A stretch of 64,000 nucleotides of DNA from Vibrio sinus. GTDB lineage: Bacteria; Pseudomonadota; Gammaproteobacteria; Enterobacterales; Vibrionaceae. Location of the stretch: positions 62,001 to 126,000 of the forward strand of contig NZ_JAMKMR010000006.1 in NCBI RefSeq assembly GCF_023634645.1, read 5' to 3'. The translations under genes were made by a program, and so were the position numbers. Positions 25,588 through 35,934 of this stretch are shown here, in pieces. Position 1 is the first letter of the stretch. Each line of letters starts with the position of its first letter. The notes beneath the pieces are model-generated. The model was not told where the DNA came from. It made no database searches and was given only the letters and a program-made list of their open reading frames with translations.

Positions 25588-27273
25588 ATGATTCAGCCCA
25601 ATGAAATCAGTCCTTCAAGTACTACCCTACCTACCCCAGACCAAATGATCCTAAAATGGGCTGAAGAAAGACCCGATAGTGTCTATTTAAAGCAAATCAT
25701 AAACCGTCAGTTTGTCGAGTTCACCTATTCCGACGTGGCCAATAAAGCACTCACCTTCGTTTCCGCGCTAAAAAAGCTAGGTGCTCAGCCTGGAGATAAA
25801 ATTGGCTTAATCTCCAAGAACTGTGCCGAATGGTTTATCTGTGATGTGGCCATGATGCTTGGCAATTTTATCAGCGTACCAATTTTTCCCACTGCAGGTG
25901 AAGAGACCATTGAATACTGTATGACACACAGTGAAAGCAAAATTTTAATTGCTGGTAAGCTCGATGATGCCAGTGCCACTCAGTCAGTATTAGCAAAACT
26001 GAGCAATGTAACGAGCATTTCTCTACCCTATGATTCCGCTCCAGCCTGCCAACATCAATTTAACCAGCTATTAGAAGAAGCTGAACCAGCAAATGTAAGG
26101 CCGATGCATTCTGACGATGACATCATGTCTTTAGTTTATACATCGGGGACCTCTGGGTTACCTAAAGGCGCTATTCTAACCTATAGTGGATTTAATTGGT
26201 CAGTGAAGCAACTGGTAGACTGCGTGGGTATCCAGCCTCAGGATCGCCTTTTTTCTTACCTACCATTAGCCCACATCACAGAAAGGGTCTATGTATTTGG
26301 TACATCCGCGATGGGTGGCGTGTTGACTGCCTTCCCTGAATCTCTGGAGACTTTTATCGATGACGTCAAAATGCATAACCCAACTATCTTCATCTCCGTA
26401 CCACGGCTTTGGACATTGTTCCAGCAACGCATTCAAGACAAACTTCCCCAAGCTAAGCTCAATCTACTGCTTAAAATCCCTATTATTAACTCACTTATAA
26501 AAAAGAAAATCGCCACAGGTTTAGGTCTTCATCAAGCTCGAGTATTAGGCTGCGGCTCTGCCCCAGTTTCCCCTGCTTTATTGCGTTGGTATCACTCGGT
26601 CGGACTAAACATTACCGAAGCATGGGGCATGACGGAATCCTTTGCTTATAGCACGCTAAACTATCCTTTCCGCGCAGATAAAATTGGCACGGTTGGCAAA
26701 CCAGGCCCAGGTATTGATATCAAAATTGCTGAAGATGACGAGATTTTGGTCCACAGTAAAGGCATGTTCTCAGGCTACTATAAGAATGATATCGCTTCGC
26801 AAGACTCGTTTGGACAAGAAGGATGGCTGCATACTGGCGACATTGGACAAGTCGACGACGATGGCTATCTAACAATACAAGGGCGTAAAAAAGACACCTT
26901 CAAAACCGCGAAAGGCAAATTCGTAGCCCCTGTTCCGATTGAGAAAAAATTGTTTGAATACAGCCGGGTTGAAATGATGTGCTTAATTGGGCTGGGTTTA
27001 CCTGCACCGATTTTACTTGTCGTCCCCCATGACTTTCCAAATTTTGATCGCCAACGTTATGAGCGGACTACCGAAAAAGTAATAGAGAAAATGAACGCCC
27101 AACTTGAATCACATGCTCAAATCCAAGGCGTACTAATGATCAAAGAACCATGGAGTATTGAAAATGGCGTCCTCACCCCCACGCTCAAAATCAAACGCCA
27201 TGTACTAGAACAAAAGTATCATGAAGTTGGGCATAGCTGGCCAAAAGGACAACTGGTCGTGTGGGAAGACTAG
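25588..27273 (+). CDS. AMP-forming acyl-CoA synthetase (long-chain type)
   Basis: A 561-residue ANL-superfamily adenylating enzyme. The P-loop motif YTSGTSGLPKGA is at about 190-201, the A5-type EAWGMTESFA near 343-352, the GWLHTGDIG motif near 412-420, and the C-terminal hinge GRKKDTFKTAKGKFVAP near 431-447. The layout fits long-chain fatty acyl-CoA ligases of the bubblegum/FAA1-like group, which activate fatty acids at the membrane for beta-oxidation or lipid synthesis. It stands alone between the AraC-family gene and the DUF1127 gene; no partner suggests a special substrate. Confidence 0.9.
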   Translation: MIQPNEISPSSTTLPTPDQMILKWAEERPDSVYLKQIINRQFVEFTYSDVANKALTFVSALKKLGAQPGDKIGLISKNCAEWFICDVAMMLGNFISVPIFPTAGEETIEYCMTHSESKILIAGKLDDASATQSVLAKLSNVTSISLPYDSAPACQHQFNQLLEEAEPANVRPMHSDDDIMSLVYTSGTSGLPKGAILTYSGFNWSVKQLVDCVGIQPQDRLFSYLPLAHITERVYVFGTSAMGGVLTAFPESLETFIDDVKMHNPTIFISVPRLWTLFQQRIQDKLPQAKLNLLLKIPIINSLIKKKIATGLGLHQARVLGCGSAPVSPALLRWYHSVGLNITEAWGMTESFAYSTLNYPFRADKIGTVGKPGPGIDIKIAEDDEILVHSKGMFSGYYKNDIASQDSFGQEGWLHTGDIGQVDDDGYLTIQGRKKDTFKTAKGKFVAPVPIEKKLFEYSRVEMMCLIGLGLPAPILLVVPHDFPNFDRQRYERTTEKVIEKMNAQLESHAQIQGVLMIKEPWSIENGVLTPTLKIKRHVLEQKYHEVGHSWPKGQLVVWED

Positions 27274-27294
27274 TCCAACGATTACAAAACCAAT

Positions 27295-27324
27295 CGCACC
27301 GCTCGCTTTCATCATAGCGGTGCG
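27295..27324. terminator. Hairpin between convergent acyl-CoA synthetase and DUF1127 genes
   Basis: CGCACCGCT and AGCGGTGCG make a perfect 9-bp stem with a 12-base loop. There is no strong T run, so termination is only possible. Confidence 0.4.
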
Positions 27325-27357
27325 TGGCCCACTAGCTCATTCGGTAGCACTTAACAC

Positions 27358-27576
27358 TTACTGCCAAAAGTGTCGGTTTAGCTCTTCTTTTACTTGCTCT
27401 TTATTTAGCCCAATGTCCTCATAAAGATATTCAGGTAATGCAGCGAGCTGACGACGCGTTTGATAGTTGCGTAACCATAACAATGCCATCATAGTCGTTT
27501 TTTTCACCATAGCCACCAAAAAACCTACATAGCCATTAGTGTCTTCGCCTTTCCATTGCTGAGCTGAAACTGACAT
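27358..27576 (-). CDS. DUF1127 small protein
   Basis: 72 residues when started at the ATG at 27576, which has AGGGGA eight bases upstream; a longer frame from 27639 lacks such a site. The C-terminal half WLRNYQTRRQLAALPEYLYEDIGLNKEQ matches the DUF1127 pattern of an arginine-rich helix followed by L-DIG. Such proteins are widespread in proteobacteria, and some bind RNA or affect metabolism. The start of this gene faces the start of a LysR regulator 100 bases away. Confidence 0.85.
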   Translation of the reverse strand: MSVSAQQWKGEDTNGYVGFLVAMVKKTTMMALLWLRNYQTRRQLAALPEYLYEDIGLNKEQVKEELNRHFWQ

Positions 27577-27675
27577 AACATTCCCCTTTTCCTCTCTATC
27601 TGATAGGCTAATAATCAAACAAATTGACCACGTTAACAAACGACTAATTTTGACATTCAGTTAAGGATTTCTAAT

Positions 27676-28626
27676 GTGAAGCAAAGGCTCCCTCCACTAC
27701 AAGGACTGTACTACTTCTATGTTGCTGCCGAACAAGGCAGTTTAAAGCTCGCCGCTGAAAAGCTATTTGTCACACCAGCTGCAATTAGCCAGCAAATTAG
27801 GCAGCTTGAACAATGGTTAGAGACGGAGTTATTCTTTCGCCAACATAGAAAGATCGTCTTAACTGATGAAGGTGTCGTTCTTTTCGATCAAGCGGCCAAA
27901 GGCTTTGCTCATTTGCACGAAGGAGTACGCTTAATCAGTAGTGATCCGAACCCCACACAGCTAACCGTTTCCGCTTTGCCTTCTTTTTCACAACATTGGT
28001 TAATTCCGAGGTTGGGATCATTTCGCGCTAAAAACCCTGAGATTTCTTTGTTATTGGAGCCCACTAATGAACTCGTCAGCTATCCGAGTTCAACGGTCGA
28101 TCTCTGTATTCGCTATGGACATGGCCAATACCCTAAAGTAGAAACTCACCTTATTATGGAAGACGCCTTATTTGCCGTCTGTCATCCCATTTATCAAAAG
28201 ACTCATCAAATCTACGACTTTGAAGATTTGCCCAGAGCGGAACTGATTGAAGATATGTGGCCAGACTTAAATTGGCAGGAGTTTTTGCACAGCGTCGGGC
28301 AATCTGGAGGACACTCAACCTTACAGTACAGTGGCTCACATATGGTATTGGACGGCGCACTCGCGGTGCAAGGCGTAGCGCTGGTCAGGCACTCACTTTC
28401 GGCTCGATACCTTAGCGAAGGTAAGCTGGTTATCATTGGTAATATCGCTTTAAGGCCAAAATTTCGCTACTACCTATGTGCACCTGCAAGCTATTTCAAG
28501 CGTCAAAAAGTTCAGCAATTTAAGCACTGGATTGAGGAAGAAATCCAACAATTCAGACAGCAATATCCACTGGAGATTGAAATTCGCGACACGGATTTTG
28601 CAAGCAGCAAATGCTCTAAACAATAA
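27676..28626 (+). CDS. LysR-family regulator, GcvA-like
   Basis: A 316-residue LysR protein beginning with GTG at 27676, preceded by AAGGA with 8-base spacing; the ATG two bases upstream is followed by a stop. The helix-turn-helix is GSLKLAAEKLFVTPAAISQQIRQLE (positions about 19-43, cited in part). The pattern LPPLQGLYYFYVAAEQGS and the rest resemble GcvA-like regulators. It is divergent from the DUF1127 gene, which it may control. A bidirectional terminator follows. Confidence 0.92.
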   Translation: MKQRLPPLQGLYYFYVAAEQGSLKLAAEKLFVTPAAISQQIRQLEQWLETELFFRQHRKIVLTDEGVVLFDQAAKGFAHLHEGVRLISSDPNPTQLTVSALPSFSQHWLIPRLGSFRAKNPEISLLLEPTNELVSYPSSTVDLCIRYGHGQYPKVETHLIMEDALFAVCHPIYQKTHQIYDFEDLPRAELIEDMWPDLNWQEFLHSVGQSGGHSTLQYSGSHMVLDGALAVQGVALVRHSLSARYLSEGKLVIIGNIALRPKFRYYLCAPASYFKRQKVQQFKHWIEEEIQQFRQQYPLEIEIRDTDFASSKCSKQ

Positions 28627-28637
28627 ATCCGAGCATA

Positions 28638-28668
28638 AAAAAACCCTCGATAAACATCGAGGGTTTTT
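28638..28668. terminator. Bidirectional terminator between LysR gene and fusA
   Basis: CCCTCGAT / ATCGAGGG, 8-bp stem with loop AAAC, flanked by an A run before and a T run after, so it can serve both converging genes. Confidence 0.9.
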
Positions 28669-28688
28669 ACTCTAAAGACTAATGAAGA

Positions 28689-30773
28689 TTATTTGTTTTT
28701 CTCTTCATTTGCTTTAGCGATAACTTCGTCAGCCACGTTTTGTGGACATGGTGCGTAGTGAGCAAATTCCATAGAGAATTGACCACGACCAGAAGTGATA
28801 GTACGTAGGTGACCGATGTAGCCAAACATTTCTGATAGAGGAACGTCAGCTTTAATACGTACACCAGTAGTACCAGCTTGTTGGTCTTTGATCATACCAC
28901 GACGACGGTTAAGGTCACCGATTACATCACCAACGTGATCTTCTGGAGTGAACACGTCAACGTTCATGATTGGCTCAAGAAGTTGTGCGCCAGCTTTAGG
29001 CATAGATTGACGGAATGCGCCTTTCGCTGCGATTTCAAATGCGATTGCAGATGAGTCAACAGCGTGGAAGCCACCATCAAACAGTTCAATTTCAACGTCT
29101 AGAGTTGGGAAACCAGCAAGAACACCGTTGTCCATCATTGACGCGAAGCCTTTCTCTACTGCAGGCCAGAATTCTTTAGGTACGTTACCACCAACAACCG
29201 TTGAAGAGAACGTGAAGCCTGAGTTTGGCTCACCTGGCTTGATACGGTAGTCAATCTTACCGAACTGACCAGAACCACCAGACTGTTTCTTATGCGTGTA
29301 GCTATCTTCAACCGCTTTCGTGATAGTTTCACGATAAGCAACTTGAGGAGCACCAACAGTTAGTTCAACACCGTAAGTACGCTTAAGGATGTCTACTTTG
29401 ATGTCTAGGTGAAGCTCACCCATACCTTTCAGGATAGTTTCACCTGAATCTTCATCAGTCTCAACTTGGAAAGATGGATCTTCTGCAACCATTTTACCGA
29501 TCGCGATACCCATTTTCTCAGTAGAACCTTTATCTTTCGGTGCAACCGCGATAGAGATTACTGGTTCTGGGAAGATCATTGGCTCAAGAGTACACTCGTG
29601 CTTAGGATCACATAGAGTGTGACCAGTTTGAACGTTCTTCATACCAACGACAGCGATGATGTCACCAGCTTGTGCAGTGCTAAGTTCATTACGCTCGTCT
29701 GCTTGCATCTCAACCATACGACCGATACGCTCAGTTTTACCTGTCGCAGCGTTAAGGATAGTGTCACCCTTGTTCATCACACCAGAGTAGATACGGATGA
29801 ATGTTAGCGCGCCGAAACGGTCATCCATGATCTTAAATGCTAGAGCACGTAGTGGCTCTTCTGCAGATACTGTCGCCACTTCACCAGTTGGCTCACCAGT
29901 TTCTTTGTCAGTTAGTGGTTGAGGATCTACTTCAGTTGGAGAAGGTAGATAGTCAACAACTGCGTCAAGAACTAGCTGAACACCTTTGTTCTTAAATGCA
30001 GAACCACAGTAAGTTGGGAAGAATGCTAGGTCACGAGTACCTTTACGGATACAACGCTTGATGTCTTCGATAGAAGGCTCTTCACCTTCCATGTAAGCTT
30101 CCATTAGATCATCGTCTTGCTCTACAGCAGTTTCGATTAGCTCTTCACGGTAAGTCTCTACGTCATCAACCATATCCGCTGGGATATCTTGAATTTCGTA
30201 GTTTTCAGGAAGACCAGAGTCATCCCATACGTATGCTTTACGGCTTAATAGGTCTACAACACCAACGAAGTCATCTTCACGACCGATTGGTAGAACCATA
30301 ACTAGTGGGTTCGCACCTAGAACGTTTTTAACTTGGTCAACAACGTTGTAGAAGTCTGCACCCATACGGTCTAGCTTGTTTACGAAGATTAGACGAGATA
30401 CTTCTGATTCGTTAGCGTAGCGCCAGTTAGTCTCTGACTGAGGCTCAACACCGCCAGAACCACAGAATACACCAACACCGCCGTCTAGTACTTTAAGAGA
30501 ACGATATACTTCAACTGTGAAGTCAACGTGTCCAGGAGTATCGATAACGTTTAGGCGGTGATCGTTCCAGAAACAGCTTACTGCTGCTGACTGGATAGTA
30601 ATACCGCGCTCAGCTTCCTGATCCATGAAGTCAGTAGTTGATTCGCCATCGTGAACTTCACCTGTTTTGTGGATTTGACCAGTTAGCTTCAGGATACGTT
30701 CAGTGGTAGTAGTTTTACCCGCATCAACGTGCGCGAAAATACCAATGTTTCTGTATTTCGATAAATCTGCCAT
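28689..30773 (-). CDS. fusA2: Elongation factor G, second paralogue type (EF-G2)
   Basis: A 694-residue translation GTPase with all five domains: G1 [13 protein letters not shown]3 DTPGHVDF, G4 NKLD, and the domain IV/V parts ([13 protein letters not shown]). It drives ribosomal translocation. The str operon (rpsL, rpsG, tuf) is not around it; instead radA is upstream, the position of the second EF-G gene in Vibrio. It is about 10 residues shorter than the E. coli main EF-G. Calling it the EF-G2 paralogue rests on context and remembered resemblance; its division of labour with the main EF-G is not visible here. Confidence 0.9.
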   Translation of the reverse strand: MADLSKYRNIGIFAHVDAGKTTTTERILKLTGQIHKTGEVHDGESTTDFMDQEAERGITIQSAAVSCFWNDHRLNVIDTPGHVDFTVEVYRSLKVLDGGVGVFCGSGGVEPQSETNWRYANESEVSRLIFVNKLDRMGADFYNVVDQVKNVLGANPLVMVLPIGREDDFVGVVDLLSRKAYVWDDSGLPENYEIQDIPADMVDDVETYREELIETAVEQDDDLMEAYMEGEEPSIEDIKRCIRKGTRDLAFFPTYCGSAFKNKGVQLVLDAVVDYLPSPTEVDPQPLTDKETGEPTGEVATVSAEEPLRALAFKIMDDRFGALTFIRIYSGVMNKGDTILNAATGKTERIGRMVEMQADERNELSTAQAGDIIAVVGMKNVQTGHTLCDPKHECTLEPMIFPEPVISIAVAPKDKGSTEKMGIAIGKMVAEDPSFQVETDEDSGETILKGMGELHLDIKVDILKRTYGVELTVGAPQVAYRETITKAVEDSYTHKKQSGGSGQFGKIDYRIKPGEPNSGFTFSSTVVGGNVPKEFWPAVEKGFASMMDNGVLAGFPTLDVEIELFDGGFHAVDSSAIAFEIAAKGAFRQSMPKAGAQLLEPIMNVDVFTPEDHVGDVIGDLNRRRGMIKDQQAGTTGVRIKADVPLSEMFGYIGHLRTITSGRGQFSMEFAHYAPCPQNVADEVIAKANEEKNK

Positions 30774-30989
30774 TGTTTTACTCTATTAATAGGATATAAA
30801 ATGCGCGCAGAGTATACCACAATCTGTCAAGACTGATAGCTTTGTGTGCTAGAGAAGGCAAAAAACTTTTCTTACCCTTATAAACGCCGGGGAAATCGTA
30901 CCAATTGAACGTATTTCATCCGCCAATGGCTGATTTTTTCTACACTTTAGCGGCTTATGCTCGGTTTCCTCATCCCATTTGCTGCACGC

Positions 30990-32369
30990 TCACAACTCAT
31001 CAAATGCCTGTATCGCCTCCGATAACTTTTTAACACCATGAATTTGCATGCCTTCTATCCCATTTTTTGGCATATTCGCCGCTGGCACAATCGCTCGTTT
31101 AAAGCCATGCTTAAACGCTTCCATTAACCGCTCTTGACCACTTGGCACTGGGCGAATCTCACCCGCTAACCCCACTTCACCAAAAATCACCACATCTTTG
31201 GCCAGTGCTCTATCTTTGAAACTAGAAAGCAATGCCATAATCAAGGCGAGATCCGCACTGGTTTCCGTCACTTTCACCCCACCGACGACATTGACAAACA
31301 CATCTTGATCCGCCATCTGTAAGCCTCCATGCTTATGTAATACCGCAAGCAATAAAGACAATCGGTTTTGTTCTAAACCGACCGCGACACGTCTTGGGTT
31401 GGCTAATTGGGAGTAATCCACCAAAGCTTGTATCTCAACGAGAAGAGGTCGTGTACCTTCCCACACCACCATCACAGAGCTGCCGGAGGTTTCTTCTTCG
31501 CCACGGGATAAAAATATCGCCGAAGGGTTACTGACTTCTCGAAGCCCCTGCCCGGTCATGGCAAACACGCCCAGCTCATTTACCGCACCAAAGCGGTTTT
31601 TATGGCTGCGCAGAGTCCTGAATCGGCTGTCACTGCCGCCATCAAGTAACACAGAGCAATCGATGATGTGCTCCAACACTTTCGGTCCTGCTAGCGTGCC
31701 GTCTTTGGTCACATGGCCGACAATAAATACCGCCACGTTATTTTGCTTGGCATAACGAGTTAATGCTGTCGCCGACTCTCGAACTTGCGCCACACTGCCG
31801 GGTGAAGACTGAACGTCACCCACATGCATGACTTGTATCGAGTCAATCACCATAATTTTTGGCCGCTCTTGTTCCGCAACTTGACAGATTTTATCCACAT
31901 TGGTTTCTGACAACATCTTCAGACTGTCTTTTGGTAAGCCTAACCGAGAAGCCCGCAGAGCCACTTGCTGCAGCGACTCTTCACCCGTTACATATAAGGT
32001 TTCCATTTGTGAAGCCAAAAAACACATCGCTTGCAACAATAATGTTGACTTACCCGCTCCTGGGTTACCACCGATTAGAATCGCAGCACCGGGCACCACA
32101 CCGCCACCGAGCACTCGGTCTAGTTCTTTAAATCCACTGGTGAAGCGAGGGACTTCTTGTAAATCTATCTCAGATAACACCTGAACTTTAGATTCAGAGC
32201 CTGCACCAGCGTATCCTGACAATCGTTCATTTCGAGCCACAGAAGGCGAAGCTGCCAACCTCACTTCAGTAATCGTATTCCAAGCGCCGCAAGCGTTACA
32301 CTGCCCTTGCCAGCGTGGAAAGTCTGCTCCGCAGTCGTTACATACATAAGCTCGTTTTGTTTTAGCCAT
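30990..32369 (-). CDS. radA: DNA repair protein RadA (branch-migration helicase)
   Basis: A 459-residue protein with a zinc finger (CNDCGADFPRWQGQCNACG, about 10-28), a RecA-like ATPase core with Walker A GGNPGAGKST (about 100-109), the RadA-specific KNRFG motif, and a C-terminal Lon-protease-like domain. It helps recombination by branch migration at D-loops. The ATG is 189 bases from the divergent PilZ gene. Full length and well conserved. Confidence 0.97.
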   Translation of the reverse strand: MAKTKRAYVCNDCGADFPRWQGQCNACGAWNTITEVRLAASPSVARNERLSGYAGAGSESKVQVLSEIDLQEVPRFTSGFKELDRVLGGGVVPGAAILIGGNPGAGKSTLLLQAMCFLASQMETLYVTGEESLQQVALRASRLGLPKDSLKMLSETNVDKICQVAEQERPKIMVIDSIQVMHVGDVQSSPGSVAQVRESATALTRYAKQNNVAVFIVGHVTKDGTLAGPKVLEHIIDCSVLLDGGSDSRFRTLRSHKNRFGAVNELGVFAMTGQGLREVSNPSAIFLSRGEEETSGSSVMVVWEGTRPLLVEIQALVDYSQLANPRRVAVGLEQNRLSLLLAVLHKHGGLQMADQDVFVNVVGGVKVTETSADLALIMALLSSFKDRALAKDVVIFGEVGLAGEIRPVPSGQERLMEAFKHGFKRAIVPAANMPKNGIEGMQIHGVKKLSEAIQAFDEL

Positions 32370-32558
32370 GAAGCCTCATTACTCTAACGTTGTGACCTAT
32401 AATAAGTTTTATTGAAATTTACTCGATATTGATGTTGATAACCCTGAACTTTTAGCCAAAATTAATAAGGGTATCTGTTTATTCAAATTTGAACACGCCC
32501 TAAAGAAAATAACACCTAGGCCGCTTTAGTATTTAGTCGTTAACTCTAACAGAAAAGT

Positions 32559-34910
32559 ATGCAGGAATCTGAAATTCTCTCTATAGCTGAAAAGTTAATA
32601 CCAGCTTATCACTCAGAAGATTTAGATAACCTTCTCGCGATGTTGACCGAGGGGCAGTCTCCTTCTGTCAAACTTTTGGTCAAAATGGAACTCAATAAAA
32701 TGATGGCCCCATGCACCAAAAGCGTCGATTTGAGAGGGAGGGTTCAAGGTGAATGTAGAGAATACGAACTAGACGGCAGAAAGCATTGGCTAGACGATGT
32801 CGCCTTCAATGAATATCAAAAAGGCACTAAGAAGTTTGGCAGTTACACTGAAGGCGTTTGGAACGCACTTTGTAATACTCGCAATAACTTTCGCGTTATG
32901 CAGCAGCGAGGAGATGATCAAAAAGAGGGACTGACTAGCCCGGACAGTCCATTTGAAGTCGACCCTGTCACACTCGGGTTTGATTTAAAGCGCCGAGAAA
33001 GCCGATTGTTGTTTACCACTCAAATGGAAATGAAGTTACCCAGTGGTCAACTTGTTCACGGTGTCAGTGTTGATTTATCCGGTGCGGGTGGACGTTTTAA
33101 AGTCCCTTCGGCTTTTACCTATAAACAAGGCGAAGTCGTTGACATATTGTTCACTGAACTCACCAAGAAAAGTAAAGTCGTCGGACTTAATGACCCAATT
33201 CAATATCGAGTCGTCGGGGTCGATGAGTCTTATGAGAACGATGCAGTCAAATATTTACGGACATTAAGGATCACCGATACCGACGTCATCCAACAAGTAA
33301 TTGAAGAGTCACTACAAGATAAAAGCAACAAATCTCGCAAAGATAACCAAGACAAAATTATTCGTGCTAAAACAAGGTGCTATGAGCATTTTTATCTAAA
33401 AAATGCCTGCAGCTTACCCCTGTTTTTTAGTGACAATGAGCTTAAGCTCGTCTTAATTACCGATAATAATCAACCAATTTGGCAATATTGGCACGATGAG
33501 CTCAATCAGCAGAACTTAAGTGGTCTATTTAATCAACAAAGGATGAACCGCATCCTAAACTCCAGCTCACGCCAGCACACCAATACTGTCTATTCGTTCA
33601 AACATGCTCACCAAAGAAAACAACTGTTTTTCTCTATGCTGGGCTCAGAAGCATCGCCGGAACATTTGAAACTGTTTTGGCATGTTGGCGCGAAAAAGCC
33701 CACTTGGCGAGCGTTTAAATTTTCTTTATACGAGCTAACTGATAGAGAAAAAGAAGCGCTTCAAGAGCACGCCGAAGAGTTAATCTTGACCACAGAGAAA
33801 CTCACGCATTACGGCATCTTGCAAGAAATTGCCAACAGCAATGAAGGCCCTGAATACCTAGAGGCCGATAAACCAAAATTAGCCAGCAAAGAACTGAACC
33901 CATTTCGGCAGGTTCGAAGCAGCAAAACCCGCCCAACCTGTATATATTTTGACTCGCAATCTCCTCGCAAAGAAATTCGCTACCATTACCGTACCAAAAT
34001 CGCCATCAAATTCGGCCAAAAAGCGATACCGGGAGCAAGCATCGACTTTTCCAAACATGGCTTAAACGTCATGCTCTCAGAGCCGCTGGAAATTAAAGCC
34101 GAGGAGATGTGTGATGTCAGCTTTAGTGAGCTGCAAATGCACGATAAAAAGCTCGCGTTAAGTAATATCCCCTACCAAGTGATCCGGGTTTCTGACAAAG
34201 GCAGGCGTTTACAGTTAGTCATTGAAGAAAACAGCCATACCACGAAAACTATTGCATTTTTGAATCGGCTTATCGAATACAATCAGAATAAACTGATTCC
34301 TATCAAAGAAGTTTTACCTACCGATACACTGCTCAATGGCATTCACGATATTCTACTCGACAAATTAGTATGCTCTCCCGTTTTTATCGATAATCGCCAC
34401 ACAGGTTTAAGGCCTACTGTGATTGGTGTGAGCTATCCCCTCGAGCCATACTTAACCTTTCTTGGTAAGCTTGGTCACGAACAACGCCTCTCACTTGAAC
34501 CTATTTTTAAAGGAAGAAGCAATAGCTTATTGGCCGCTCCAATGAAGCATGTGGAAGGCGCAGAGCCGCAATATCATGAAGTTTATATTTCTGTTGTGAA
34601 GTTCAATGACCGAGTTCGCTCATTTGAAACCGAGCTAAGTAATGACTTTTACAGTAATAATGACAGAGTCACTTTTATTCAGAAAGCCCTGTTAATGGGA
34701 GATTTTTACGCAATACGAGTATCTGGCGTACCCGTTTTTGATCCACGAGCACAACTCGTTCCAGAAGACATCAGAGAGCTCGCGGAAGTGAGCTCTCATC
34801 AAGCGAGAAATTTAGAAAAGGAGCTGTCTGCAATTGTTGGCTACAGTGAACTGGTTGATGTGACCCAAGAGGTTCTCCTTCGCCTTGGCATAGACAGCGA
34901 CACGAACTAA
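32559..34910 (+). CDS. Large protein with two PilZ domains (PlzC-like)
   Basis: A 783-residue protein with two copies of the c-di-GMP-binding PilZ signature. The first has RRESR at 145-149 and DLSGAG at 172-177; the second has RKEIR at 470-474 and DFSKHG at 496-501. Both copies thus keep the RxxxR and D/NxSxxG motifs. The rest is alpha-helical or unassigned. No signal peptide is seen. Position next to radA matches the V. cholerae gene known as plzC, by memory. It may link c-di-GMP to surface behaviour; the output is not evident. It ends 7 bases before the convergent phytochelatin-synthase-like gene. Confidence 0.88.
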   Translation: MQESEILSIAEKLIPAYHSEDLDNLLAMLTEGQSPSVKLLVKMELNKMMAPCTKSVDLRGRVQGECREYELDGRKHWLDDVAFNEYQKGTKKFGSYTEGVWNALCNTRNNFRVMQQRGDDQKEGLTSPDSPFEVDPVTLGFDLKRRESRLLFTTQMEMKLPSGQLVHGVSVDLSGAGGRFKVPSAFTYKQGEVVDILFTELTKKSKVVGLNDPIQYRVVGVDESYENDAVKYLRTLRITDTDVIQQVIEESLQDKSNKSRKDNQDKIIRAKTRCYEHFYLKNACSLPLFFSDNELKLVLITDNNQPIWQYWHDELNQQNLSGLFNQQRMNRILNSSSRQHTNTVYSFKHAHQRKQLFFSMLGSEASPEHLKLFWHVGAKKPTWRAFKFSLYELTDREKEALQEHAEELILTTEKLTHYGILQEIANSNEGPEYLEADKPKLASKELNPFRQVRSSKTRPTCIYFDSQSPRKEIRYHYRTKIAIKFGQKAIPGASIDFSKHGLNVMLSEPLEIKAEEMCDVSFSELQMHDKKLALSNIPYQVIRVSDKGRRLQLVIEENSHTTKTIAFLNRLIEYNQNKLIPIKEVLPTDTLLNGIHDILLDKLVCSPVFIDNRHTGLRPTVIGVSYPLEPYLTFLGKLGHEQRLSLEPIFKGRSNSLLAAPMKHVEGAEPQYHEVYISVVKFNDRVRSFETELSNDFYSNNDRVTFIQKALLMGDFYAIRVSGVPVFDPRAQLVPEDIRELAEVSSHQARNLEKELSAIVGYSELVDVTQEVLLRLGIDSDTN

Positions 34911-34917
34911 CGTCTCA

Positions 34918-35640
34918 TCACGCTTGCTTGGAGACCACGATAAAGCCACGATGCTTGTTGCTTTCACTGTCCAAACCCGTCGAGATTGCCTTGTACAGAT
35001 CTTTGGTTTTTATCCAAGTCGGTGGGTACTTATAGCGTGAAACGTCCATCAACAAAAAGCTATCATCGGACTTATTGTAAGCGGCCAACGGAGAAAAATG
35101 TCCGCATCCTTTTTCGCCTAAATACTTGCGACAGAAATTCACCAAAATAAAGCTCTGCTTGGTAGATACATTCTTCTCTGCAATTTGCCTAAATTTAGAT
35201 TCACTGAGCTTGTTGCCATATTCTTTCGTTACTTTCACATCGTATGTCGACAACGCATTTGCTAGCTGATCCAAAGTAACCCCCTTCATATTCACTTTGG
35301 TCGGCGTAATGTATTTCATGACTGCTGGGGTAAAGAAGTTGTTCTGCGTCACTAGGTCATAAGGTTGGTAGGTTGGTGAAATTGGCGCTTTCACCTGTAA
35401 GGCGTTCAGTACCATTGCGGAGCTTGCAACAGAGCAATAGGTCAGGTTTTTCTGCGTGACAAAATAAGGCATTAACTGCCAAAACGCCGTTTGATATTCG
35501 CTCTGTCGAAATAATTGCTCCCCCTTACTCGTATTAATCGCCACTAAATTGTCAGGTAGAGGAAGAGGTTTAGCGAAAACAAAGGCAGGTAAAGATAAAG
35601 CAAACAGTAAAATGAGTGCTCGAATATGACGTCTTATCAT
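34918..35640 (-). CDS. Secreted phytochelatin-synthase-like cysteine peptidase
   Basis: A 240-residue protein with a signal peptide (cleavage probably after FVFA, about residue 23) and the phytochelatin synthase fold of papain-like enzymes. The triad is visible: C69 in TYCSVASSAMVLNAL, H181 in CGHFSPLAAYN and D199 in LLMDVSRYKYPP. Bacterial one-domain members mainly cleave glutathione to gamma-Glu-Cys and glycine rather than make phytochelatins. A periplasmic or secreted location follows from the signal. It sits between the PilZ gene and the second TadE set with no obvious operon partner. Confidence 0.88.
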   Translation of the reverse strand: MIRRHIRALILLFALSLPAFVFAKPLPLPDNLVAINTSKGEQLFRQSEYQTAFWQLMPYFVTQKNLTYCSVASSAMVLNALQVKAPISPTYQPYDLVTQNNFFTPAVMKYITPTKVNMKGVTLDQLANALSTYDVKVTKEYGNKLSESKFRQIAEKNVSTKQSFILVNFCRKYLGEKGCGHFSPLAAYNKSDDSFLLMDVSRYKYPPTWIKTKDLYKAISTGLDSESNKHRGFIVVSKQA

Positions 35641-35934
35641 AAATAATCCCTAATTGTTGTAGTCAGGACAGTACTGGTGCAACTAGACAACCTGAGCGCC
35701 TATCCGTACCAGTCAAAATGCAATCAGTCACTTATGGTACTTATTACGACTAACGTGAGCTAATAGGTAATACCTATTGTTACTTCAAAACCATTTCTCG
35801 ATGACTAATGTGCATGGGCCACTACACTTATTCTGTTCAAGATCTGTGATCCAGCTCGATAGATTTCTATTCACTACTATAATTAGAAGTAATGCTCTCC
35901 TCGAGAGCGAGTGATTTTTTAGCTAGGAAGCACA

